From Acidimicrobiia bacterium (GTDB taxonomy: Bacteria > Actinomycetota > Acidimicrobiia > Acidimicrobiales > Acidimicrobilacustridaceae): a DNA stretch of 5,460 nt. The stretch covers positions 1 through 5,460 of the forward strand of contig JAEMTX010000128.1 in assembly GCA_016462055.1 (NCBI GenBank), written 5' to 3'. Under the pieces are notes generated by a model, which worked only from the letters and a program-made list of their open reading frames with translations, searched no databases and had not been told where the DNA came from. Within the stretch, counting starts at the first letter, position 1, and each line of letters starts with the position of its first letter. This document shows positions 1-5,460 of this stretch, one piece after another. The translations under genes and the position numbers were made by a program.

Positions 1-479
1 GTGTTGGCTTCAAGACGATCTTTGATGGAGTCGAGAGCGGCGTAGAAGTCGGCGCCAAGACGGTCCATCTTGTTGACGAAACAGATTCGCGGCACGTTGT
101 ACTTGTTGGCCTGACGCCACACTGTTTCGGTCTGGGGTTCCACACCAGCAACTCCGTCGAACACTGCGACGGCGCCATCGAGCACGCGAAGTGAGCGCTC
201 AACCTCGACGGTGAAGTCGACGTGGCCAGGGGTGTCGATGATGTTGATGCGATGGTCTTCCCAGAAGCACGTGGTCGCAGCAGAAGTAATGGTGATACCG
301 CGCTCTTGTTCCTGAACCATCCAGTCCATGGTGGCGCCACCATCGTGAACTTCACCGATCTTGTAGCTCTTACCGGTGTAGTAGAGGATGCGCTCGGTCG
401 TGGTGGTCTTGCCCGCATCAATATGGGCCATGATGCCGATATTGCGGGTCTTTTCAAGAGGATGCGGGCGTGAAGCCAT
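1..479 (-). CDS. fusA: Elongation factor G, N-terminal part (partial, runs off the window)
   Basis: EF-G is the GTPase that drives ribosomal translocation and, with ribosome recycling factor, helps split ribosomes; it acts in the cytoplasm. The visible 159 residues are most of its G domain. They show G1 (P-loop) AHIDAGKTT at residues 18–26, G2 RGITI at 60–64 with the switch-I Thr63, G3 DTPGH at 82–86 with His86, the residue that positions catalytic water, and G4 NKMD at 136–139. All key residues are intact. The family is about 700 residues long, so roughly three quarters lies beyond position 1. The ATG at 477–479 is chosen because an AGGA lies 7 nt upstream and the N-terminus (MASRPHPLEKTRNIGIMAHI) has normal EF-G length. 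It follows rpsG after a 123-nt gap, as in str operons. Identity as EF-G rather than LepA, TypA or a TetM-like protein rests on the G-domain sequence and the context. Confidence 0.97.
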   Translation of the reverse strand, partial: MASRPHPLEKTRNIGIMAHIDAGKTTTTERILYYTGKSYKIGEVHDGGATMDWMVQEQERGITITSAATTCFWEDHRINIIDTPGHVDFTVEVERSLRVLDGAVAVFDGVAGVEPQTETVWRQANKYNVPRICFVNKMDRLGADFYAALDSIKDRLEAN

Positions 480-486
480 CGTCAGG

Positions 487-490
487 TCCT
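487..490 (-). promoter_or_regulatory. Ribosome binding site of fusA
   Basis: On the minus strand the sequence reads AGGA, then 7 nt, then ATG. This is a short Shine–Dalgarno core at good spacing and it supports the start at 479. I see no stronger candidate nearby. Confidence 0.6.
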
Positions 491-559
491 GTCGTGTGAC
501 TGGCGGTCAGTGGGAGTTGTAAAGGAACGGATTGGGGGGAACTGCTTGTTTCGCGACGG

Positions 560-580
560 CGCCCCGCACGAGGCGGGGCG
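560..580 (-). terminator. GC-rich hairpin after rpsG; possible attenuator or processing site
   Basis: An 8-bp perfect inverted repeat (CGCCCCGC at 560–567, GCGGGGCG at 573–580) surrounds a 5-nt loop. It begins 22 nt after the rpsG stop codon. In the minus-strand transcript no U-run follows the stem, so it is not a textbook intrinsic terminator. Lying inside an operon, it may lower read-through into fusA, protect the upstream mRNA 3' end, or do nothing. The stem is seen directly; the role is a guess. Confidence 0.35.
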
Positions 581-602
581 TCGGTACGAACCAACGTGGT
601 GA

Positions 603-1073
603 TTACCAGCGGTAGTGGGCAAACGCCTTGTTAGATTCAGCCATCTTGTAGAGATCTTCGCGACGCTTGATTGACGCACCAACACCGTTGGCGGCATCCA
701 TCAATTCATTGGCAAGACGCTCGGCCATCGTGCGCTCGCGACGTTGACGCGAGTAACCGACGATCCAGCGAATGGCGAGCGTGTTGGCACGGCGAGGACG
801 AACCTCGACGGGCACCTGATAGGTGGCGCCACCAACACGACGGCTACGAACCTCAAGCTGCGGCTTAACGTTCTCGACAGCTCGCTTGAGCGTTGCGATC
901 GGCTCGGTGCCGGTCTTCGCTTCGATCATGGTGAGTGCTTCGTACACGATGCGCTCGGCGGTGGAGCGCTTGCCGCGCTGGAGCACCTTGTTGACAACCT
1001 GAGTAACAACAACCGACCGGTAAATCGGATCGGGCATTAGTTCTCGGCGGGGGGCGGGACCCTTACGGGGCAT
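603..1073 (-). CDS. rpsG: 30S ribosomal protein S7
   Basis: S7 nucleates assembly of the 30S head by binding the 3' major domain of 16S rRNA, and it sits by the E-site tRNA and the mRNA exit channel. The product is 156 residues, the usual bacterial length. The N-terminus is basic (MPRKGPAPRRELMPDP). The S7 family signature region spans about residues 15–41 (DPIYRSVVVTQVVNKVLQRG and onward). The beta-hairpin that reaches toward the E site is at about 73–92 (LEVRSRRVGGATYQVPVEV), and the C-terminus is helical and ends AHYRW. The frame is open further upstream to 1172, but the ATG at 1071–1073 is chosen because it gives the family N-terminus and has an AAGGA 8 nt upstream. It starts 1 nt after the rpsL stop, so translational coupling to rpsL is likely. 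In E. coli S7 also represses its own operon; see the findings for why that site cannot be conserved here. Confidence 0.98.
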   Translation of the reverse strand: MPRKGPAPRRELMPDPIYRSVVVTQVVNKVLQRGKRSTAERIVYEALTMIEAKTGTEPIATLKRAVENVKPQLEVRSRRVGGATYQVPVEVRPRRANTLAIRWIVGYSRQRRERTMAERLANELMDAANGVGASIKRREDLYKMAESNKAFAHYRW

Positions 1074-1074
1074 A

Positions 1075-1446
1075 TCAGCTGTCCTTCTTGGCGCCGTAGC
1101 GGCTGCGGGCTTGCTTACGATCGCGCACACCCGAGGTATCGAGGGTGCCGCGGATGATCTTGTAACGCACACCCGGAAGATCCTTCACACGACCACCGCG
1201 CACGAGCACGATGCTGTGCTCCTGGAGGTTGTGTCCTTCACCAGGAATGTACGCAGTGACTTCCATGCCCGAAGACAAACGAACACGGGCAACCTTGCGG
1301 AGTGCGGAGTTCGGCTTCTTCGGTGTGGTCGTATAGACGCGCGTGCACACTCCCCGTCGCTGCGGGGCGCCCTTGAGGGCCGGGGTCTTGCCCTTCGCGG
1401 GCTTCGACTGGCGGCCCTTACGGACCAACTGCTGGATGGTGGGCAC
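1075..1446 (-). CDS. rpsL: 30S ribosomal protein S12 (GTG start)
   Basis: S12 lies at the decoding centre of the 30S subunit, where it helps control codon–anticodon accuracy and contacts EF-Tu and EF-G during translation. The product is 123 residues, normal for the family. The conserved block RGVCTRVYTTTPKKPNSALR spans residues 31–50 and the loop GRVKDLPGVRYKIIRG spans 85–100. Lys43 and Lys88, the positions where substitutions classically give streptomycin resistance or dependence, are both wild type. Asp89, the residue modified by RimO methylthiolation in some bacteria, is present. The start is GTG at 1444–1446, preceded by AAAGG at 6 nt spacing and giving the expected N-terminus MPTIQQLVRKGRQ; there is no in-frame ATG that fits better. 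It lies 102 nt after rpoC and 1 nt before rpsG. Confidence 0.98.
   Translation of the reverse strand: MPTIQQLVRKGRQSKPAKGKTPALKGAPQRRGVCTRVYTTTPKKPNSALRKVARVRLSSGMEVTAYIPGEGHNLQEHSIVLVRGGRVKDLPGVRYKIIRGTLDTSGVRDRKQARSRYGAKKDS
1082..1086 (-). promoter_or_regulatory. Ribosome binding site of rpsG, inside the end of rpsL
   Basis: The minus strand reads AGAAGGA, with AAGGA at these positions, 8 nt before the rpsG ATG. It lies within the last codons of rpsL (encoding ...GAKKDS). It decides the rpsG start against the longer open frame, which has its ATG at 1172. Confidence 0.75.
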
Positions 1447-1452
1447 AACGAA

Positions 1453-1457
1453 CCTTT
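1453..1457 (-). promoter_or_regulatory. Ribosome binding site of rpsL
   Basis: The minus strand reads AGAAAGG, with AAAGG at these positions, 6 nt before the GTG. It supports GTG at 1446 as the true rpsL start. Confidence 0.6.
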
Positions 1458-1475
1458 CTGGCGTTCATATCGCAA

Positions 1476-1490
1476 CGGGGACCGGCCCCG
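1476..1490 (-). other. Short GC hairpin upstream of rpsL
   Basis: A 5-bp inverted repeat (CGGGG 1476–1480, CCCCG 1486–1490) encloses a 5-nt loop. It would lie in the rpsL leader, ending about 29 nt before the GTG and clear of the ribosome binding site. It is short enough to be chance in GC-rich DNA, but it is the second G/C-run hairpin in a 102-nt gap. Confidence 0.25.
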
Positions 1491-1509
1491 GAGCGGAGGG
1501 CAAGGTTAG

Positions 1510-1538
1510 GGGGGTCAGCCCGATCCGGGCAAACCCCC
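1510..1538 (-). terminator. Long hairpin between rpoC and rpsL; possible weak terminator or attenuator
   Basis: The outer arms are GGGGG (1510–1514) and CCCCC (1534–1538). The inner arms are GCCCG (1518–1522) and CGGGC (1526–1530) around a 3-nt loop. Between them, in the minus-strand RNA, lie one A–U pair, one G·U pair and one U·U mismatch, giving a nearly continuous stem of about 12 pairs. It starts 10 nt after the rpoC stop codon. The downstream RNA (CUAACCUUGCCC) has no U-tract. Actinobacterial terminators often have weak U-tracts, so termination or partial termination is possible; an RNase processing site or mRNA-end protection fits equally well. Confidence 0.45.
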
Positions 1539-1548
1539 GAAACCGGGA

Positions 1549-4500
1549 CTACTGGGATTCTTCGGCAGCGCCGCTTTCTTCTTCTGATTGCTCAGTTTCC
1601 GACAGCTCACTCACCGGAAGTTCAATGACCTGTGCATCGGGAAGTTCTTCCCCCGATTCGGCCAGATCGCCGGCGCCGGCAACCATTTCAGCGGCGATGG
1701 CCGCTTCGGCTGCAGCTTCGGCCAATGCGGCCATTTCATCAAGATCAATCGGTGCTGGCGTAACAACATCGCCCGCCATGCGCTCGGCGAGGAGATCGGC
1801 AAGGTCGCCGGTTTCGTCGTCGCCACCAGATGACCAGAACTCCATCGGCTGATACTCAGGGGCCGAGGTGGAGACATCGCGATACTTCGCCATGCCGGTA
1901 CCAGCGGGGATGAGCTTGCCGATGATGATGTTTTCCTTGAGGCCGAGCAACGAATCCGAACGGGACTCGATGGCAGCTTCAGTGAGCACTCGGGTGGTCT
2001 CCTGGAACGAAGCAGCCGACAACCACGAATCGGTGGCAAGCGAGGCCTTGGTGATACCCATGATTTCGGGACGACCCTCTGCGGGCTTCTTGCCTTCCAT
2101 CACGAGTGCACGGCTGGCATCGCGGTACACCTTGGAGTCGACGCGTTCGCCGGGAAGGAAATCGGACTCGCCGGCTTCCTGCACAGTGATCTTGCGCGTC
2201 ATCTGACGAACGATGAGTTCGATGTGCTTATCGTGAATCGGTACGCCCTGATCGCGGTACACCTTCTGTACCTCGGTGACGAGGTACTGCTGTGTTTCCT
2301 GAACGCCCTTGATCTCGATGAGTTCCTTGGGATCGCGAGGACCGTCGACAATGGGATCGCCTGCAGCGATTTCCTGTCCGTCGGTGACCTCGAGACGAGC
2401 GAGACCAGAAACGATGTAGGCCTCTTCGGTGCCATCGTCAGCAATAACCGTGATGACACGACCCTTACCTTCGTCTTCACCGATTCGAACAACACCAGTG
2501 ATGCGCGAGAGTGTCGCTTTGCCCTTCGGGCTGCGAGCTTCGAACAATTCGACAACGCGTGGCAGACCGCCGGCGAGGTCGGTACCAGCAACACCACCGG
2601 TGTGGAAGGTACGCATGGTGAGCTGAGTGCCAGGTTCACCAATCGACTGCGCAGCGATAACGCCAACGGCTTCGCCAACTTCAATCAACTTGCCCGTTGC
2701 CAGCGAAAGTCCGTAACACGCTGCCGAAACACCGAGATCGGAATCGTCGGTGAGCGGCGAAAGCACACGAACGCGAGTGACACCCGCATCGTCACGCAGA
2801 AGCGCAACTTCGTCGTCGCCGACAACAGTGCCCTTGGCGAGAACGGTGCCATCGGAAAGCGTGACATCGTCAGCAAGGGTGCGGCTGAAGAGACGAGTCT
2901 CGAGCCATGCACGCTTACCGGGACGATCGGCCTCGATGTCTTCGATCCAAATACCGCGGACCGGGCCACCTGATTCGAAGGGATCCTCATCGTTGATGAT
3001 GAGTTCCTGCGCCACGTCGACAAGTCGACGCGTGAGGTAACCAGAGTCAGCAGTACGAAGTGCAGTATCGACCAGACCCTTACGGGCGCCAGGAGTCGAG
3101 ATGAAGTACTCAAGCATGGTGAGGCCTTCACGGAAGTTCGACTTGATCGGACGAGGAATCATGTCGCCACGAGGGTTCGCAACAAGACCGCGCATACCGG
3201 CGATCTGACGAACCTGCATCATGTTTCCGCGTGCACCCGAACCAACCATCATGTCGATCGGGTTGAACTTGTCTTCCTTGAGGCTGGCTTCCATCGCAAC
3301 ACGAACTTCGTCGGTTGCTGTGGTCCAGATCTCAACTTCCTTCTGACGACGCTCACCATCGGTGATGATCCCTCGACGGAACTGGGTCTCGACCTTCTCG
3401 GCTTCCTTTTCGTGACGGTCGAGAATCTCCTTCTTGACCGGAGGAGTCTTGACGTCCTCGATCGAGATGGTGAGACCGGACTTTGTCGCGTAGCGGTAGC
3501 AAAGGTCCTTGATGCGGTCGAGACTTGAGGCCACATCGGCCTTGTCGTAGTCGTGAGCGAGTTCGTCGACAATGCGACCCATCGCCCGCTTATCAATACG
3601 TGCGTTCTGGAACTCGAAACTCGCTGGGAGCGTCGTGTTGAAGAAGATTCGACCGGCGGTCGTGGTGCGATAGGTCTTGCGACCATCGGCTTCACCAACG
3701 ACATGGTCGGGATGGCGATACTCAATCAGCGAGTGAAGGCTGATGTCGTGAGCTTCGTACGCACGCTCGATCTCTTCAAGATTGCGGAAGACACGACCCT
3801 CACCCGGACCACCGTTGACTTCTTCAGTCAGGTAGTACGCACCGATGATCATGTCCTGCGTCGGCGTGACGAGTGAACGACCATCGGCCGGCGAGAGAAT
3901 GTTGTTCGCCGACAGCATGAGCACGCGGGCTTCTGCCTGTGCTTCTGCTGACAGTGGAAGGTGGACAGCCATCTGATCGCCGTCGAAGTCAGCATTGAAC
4001 GCTGCGCAGACGAGCGGATGAATCTGAATGGCCTTGCCTTCAACAAGTACTGGCTCGAAGGCCTGGATGCCGAGACGATGCAACGTTGGTGCACGGTTCA
4101 GCAACACGGGGTGTTCCTTGATGACGTCTTCAAGCACGTCCCACACCTGCGGGCGACGACGCTCAACCATGCGCTTTGCGGACTTGATGTTCTGCGCAAG
4201 TTCGGAATCGACAAGCTTCTTCATAACGAAGGGCTTGAACAGTTCGAGTGCCATGAGCTTCGGCAAACCGCACTGGTGCAACTTGAGTGTCGGGCCGACC
4301 ACGATGACCGAGCGGCCGGAGTAGTCAACGCGCTTACCAAGAAGGTTCTGACGGAATCGGCCCTGCTTGCCCTTGAGCATGTCGGAAAGTGACTTGAGCG
4401 GACGATTGCCAGGACCGGTGACGGGACGGCCACGACGACCGTTGTCGAACAACGCGTCGACTGCTTCTTGAAGCATGCGCTTTTCGTTGTTCACGATGAT

Positions 4501-5460
4501 CTCGGGAGCACCGAGATCGAGAAGACGCTTCAGACGGTTGTTCCGGTTGATCACGCGACGGTAAAGGTCGTTGAGGTCGGAGGTTGCGAAACGGCCACCA
4601 TCGAGCTGCACCATGGGACGAAGTTCCGGCGGAATAACCGGGACAACGTCGAGGATCATTGCTCGTGGGTCGTTAATGCGACGGCCGTTCTCGTCACGAC
4701 GATTGAACGCGGTGACGATTTTGAGGCGCTTGATTGCCTTTTGCTTACGCTGCGCTGAAAGCGGCTTTTCGCCTTCGGCGGGATCGACCTGCTCACGCAA
4801 ACGGATCTCATCGGCATCGAGGTCGATGCGCTGGATCAGGTTGGCAATGGCTTCTGCGCCCATGCCACCTTCGAAGTACTCGCCGTAGCGATCTTCGAGT
4901 TCACGCCAGAGCATTTCGTCTTCGATGATCTTGCGAGCAAAGAGTGTCTTGAACTCATCGAACGCGCGCTCGACGAGATCGCGTTCCATGTCGTAACGCT
5001 CGCGGATGGACTGAAGATCTTTGTCGGCAGCACGCTGACGAGCCTTGATGTCGGCGTCTTTCGCGCCTTCCTTCTCAAGAGTCTTGACCTCGTCTTCGAG
5101 ATCCTTATGACGCTTGTCGAGTTCGAGAAGAAGCTCCTTTTCGATGAGGTCCTTCTCGGCCAACATGTCCTGCTCGAGTGCCTCGAGATCGGAATGACGA
5201 CGCTCGTCGTCAACCCAGGTAACCAGGTTGGCGGCGAAGTAAATGACCTTTTCAAGCTGCTTGGCCTTGATCTCTTCACGCGCTTCGGTACCCATGAGGA
5301 GGTACGCAAGCCATGAACGAGTGCCACGGAGATACCAAATGTGAACGACGGGTGCAGCAAGTTCGATGTGACCCATGCGCTCGCGGCGAACCTTCGAGCG
5401 GGTGACTTCGACGCCACAACGTTCACAGATGATGCCCTTAAAACGGACACGCTTGTACTT
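1549..5460 (-). CDS. rpoC: DNA-directed RNA polymerase subunit beta' (partial, N-terminus off the window)
   Basis: Beta' is the catalytic clamp subunit of RNA polymerase. 1303 residues are visible (v1 = codon 5458–5460); about 60–75 N-terminal residues are missing. The first in-window ATG (5376) is internal. The frame is uninterrupted to TAG at 1549–1551. Seen in order: the last two Cys of the N-terminal zinc site (ICERC, v12 and v15); a charged helical insert, v88–178; sigma-binding clamp helices, v295–338; rudder, v339–358; switch 2 region (QNLLGKRVDYSGRSVI), from about v371; the catalytic Mg-binding NADFDGDQ, v489–496, with all three Asp; bridge helix, about v788–817; trigger loop (TMRTFH, v948–953) without the large E. 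coli insert; the conserved block ATDSWLSAASFQETTRV, from v1142; GKLIPAGTG, v1181–1189; an acidic Ala-rich tail, v1206–1303. Odd: the second zinc site has Pro827, Asp905 and Ser912 where Cys is expected and keeps only Cys915. All catalytic elements are otherwise normal, so it should be the working enzyme. Confidence 0.98.
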   Translation of the reverse strand, partial: KYKRVRFKGIICERCGVEVTRSKVRRERMGHIELAAPVVHIWYLRGTRSWLAYLLMGTEAREEIKAKQLEKVIYFAANLVTWVDDERRHSDLEALEQDMLAEKDLIEKELLLELDKRHKDLEDEVKTLEKEGAKDADIKARQRAADKDLQSIRERYDMERDLVERAFDEFKTLFARKIIEDEMLWRELEDRYGEYFEGGMGAEAIANLIQRIDLDADEIRLREQVDPAEGEKPLSAQRKQKAIKRLKIVTAFNRRDENGRRINDPRAMILDVVPVIPPELRPMVQLDGGRFATSDLNDLYRRVINRNNRLKRLLDLGAPEIIVNNEKRMLQEAVDALFDNGRRGRPVTGPGNRPLKSLSDMLKGKQGRFRQNLLGKRVDYSGRSVIVVGPTLKLHQCGLPKLMALELFKPFVMKKLVDSELAQNIKSAKRMVERRRPQVWDVLEDVIKEHPVLLNRAPTLHRLGIQAFEPVLVEGKAIQIHPLVCAAFNADFDGDQMAVHLPLSAEAQAEARVLMLSANNILSPADGRSLVTPTQDMIIGAYYLTEEVNGGPGEGRVFRNLEEIERAYEAHDISLHSLIEYRHPDHVVGEADGRKTYRTTTAGRIFFNTTLPASFEFQNARIDKRAMGRIVDELAHDYDKADVASSLDRIKDLCYRYATKSGLTISIEDVKTPPVKKEILDRHEKEAEKVETQFRRGIITDGERRQKEVEIWTTATDEVRVAMEASLKEDKFNPIDMMVGSGARGNMMQVRQIAGMRGLVANPRGDMIPRPIKSNFREGLTMLEYFISTPGARKGLVDTALRTADSGYLTRRLVDVAQELIINDEDPFESGGPVRGIWIEDIEADRPGKRAWLETRLFSRTLADDVTLSDGTVLAKGTVVGDDEVALLRDDAGVTRVRVLSPLTDDSDLGVSAACYGLSLATGKLIEVGEAVGVIAAQSIGEPGTQLTMRTFHTGGVAGTDLAGGLPRVVELFEARSPKGKATLSRITGVVRIGEDEGKGRVITVIADDGTEEAYIVSGLARLEVTDGQEIAAGDPIVDGPRDPKELIEIKGVQETQQYLVTEVQKVYRDQGVPIHDKHIELIVRQMTRKITVQEAGESDFLPGERVDSKVYRDASRALVMEGKKPAEGRPEIMGITKASLATDSWLSAASFQETTRVLTEAAIESRSDSLLGLKENIIIGKLIPAGTGMAKYRDVSTSAPEYQPMEFWSSGGDDETGDLADLLAERMAGDVVTPAPIDLDEMAALAEAAAEAAIAAEMVAGAGDLAESGEELPDAQVIELPVSELSETEQSEEESGAAEESQ
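1687..1731 (-). repeat. Low-complexity Ala/Glu run in the RpoC tail
   Basis: These 15 codons encode AALAEAAAEAAIAAE, a compositionally biased stretch inside the acidic C-terminal tail of RpoC. It could form a short amphipathic or Ala-rich helix. The DNA is not an exact tandem repeat, so this is protein-level bias rather than a mobile or slipped repeat. Confidence 0.4.

Larger units (their letters stand above)
480..602. other. rpsG–fusA intergenic gap
   Basis: This 123-nt spacer lies between the rpsG stop and the fusA start. It holds a GC-rich hairpin (560–580) and the fusA ribosome binding site (487–490). A small 4-bp inverted repeat (ACTG/CAGT, 499–502 with 508–511) is probably chance. I see no convincing ORF and no clear promoter in it. 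Confidence 0.7.
1447..1548. other. rpoC–rpsL intergenic gap
   Basis: This 102-nt spacer contains the two hairpins (1510–1538 and 1476–1490) and the rpsL ribosome binding site. No ORF of note is seen. Whether str-operon transcription restarts here from its own promoter cannot be decided from the sequence. Confidence 0.7.

Noticed and set aside
1074..1172. Possible 33-residue N-terminal extension of S7 from an upstream ATG at 1172
   Set aside because: It would overlap rpsL out of frame, has no family match, and the ATG at 1073 gives the standard 156-residue S7 with a good ribosome binding site.
1503..1532. Possible rpsL promoter on the minus strand: TTGCCC (1527–1532), 18-nt spacer, TAACCT (1503–1508)
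   Set aside because: The match is weak (4 of 6 and 3 of 6 to the sigma-70 consensus) and it overlaps the strong hairpin. One such hit is expected by chance in a gap like this, so it is noted but not called.
1111..1852. Overlapping plus-strand open frames across rpsL and the end of rpoC
   Set aside because: Their products are low-complexity Arg/Ser/Ala-rich strings typical of antisense frames in GC-rich coding DNA, and they run across well-supported genes.
2224..2973. A 249-codon plus-strand open frame opposite rpoC
   Set aside because: It lies wholly within a highly conserved part of rpoC on the other strand. Its translation shows no recognisable family motif or normal protein pattern, and I see no reason to prefer it over the well-supported minus-strand gene.
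5374..5376. ATG at 5376 as the rpoC start
   Set aside because: The frame continues upstream to the window edge and encodes conserved RpoC sequence, including the ICERCGVEV zinc-site half, so this Met is internal.
1..5460. A new multi-gene defence, mobile or biosynthetic system
   Set aside because: All genes are core transcription and translation genes in their usual order. No repeats, integrase, transposase, tRNA or foreign-looking composition was seen.

Overview
This window is a housekeeping block read entirely from the minus strand. In transcription order it holds the 3' nine-tenths of rpoC (RNA polymerase beta'), complete rpsL (ribosomal protein S12), complete rpsG (S7) and the first 159 codons of fusA (elongation factor G). 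This is the classic bacterial rpoBC–str gene order. rpoB would be expected beyond position 5460, and the rest of fusA, often followed by tuf, before position 1.

The organism is almost certainly an actinobacterium. RpoC carries the long charged helical insert near its N-terminus that is known from actinobacterial beta' subunits. It lacks the large trigger-loop insert of Escherichia coli, and its sequence follows mycobacterial-type RpoC closely. GC content looks moderate (roughly 55–60 % by eye), and several stretches (HIWYLRGTRSWLAYLLMGT, YFAANLVTWVD) remind me of Acidimicrobiia. That class assignment is recollection, not a search result.

Layout (minus-strand genes): fusA 1–479 (partial); gap 480–602 with one GC-rich hairpin; rpsG 603–1073; a 1-nt gap; rpsL 1075–1446 (GTG start); gap 1447–1548 with two GC-rich hairpins; rpoC 1549–5460 (partial, N-terminal part missing). 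No RNA genes, mobile elements, CRISPR arrays or plus-strand genes are supported. The long plus-strand ORFs are shadows of rpoC. The products are the catalytic subunit of RNA polymerase, two 30S proteins (decoding centre and head/E-site) and the translocase.

I found no undescribed multi-gene system. The observation most worth following is in RpoC: at the second zinc-binding site, three of the four positions normally held by cysteine are Pro, Asp and Ser, while the rest of the protein looks intact and functional. Lesser points are a very acidic, Ala-rich RpoC C-terminal tail, the 1-nt rpsL–rpsG junction, which leaves no room for an E. coli-type S7 operator, and the hairpins in both intergenic gaps.
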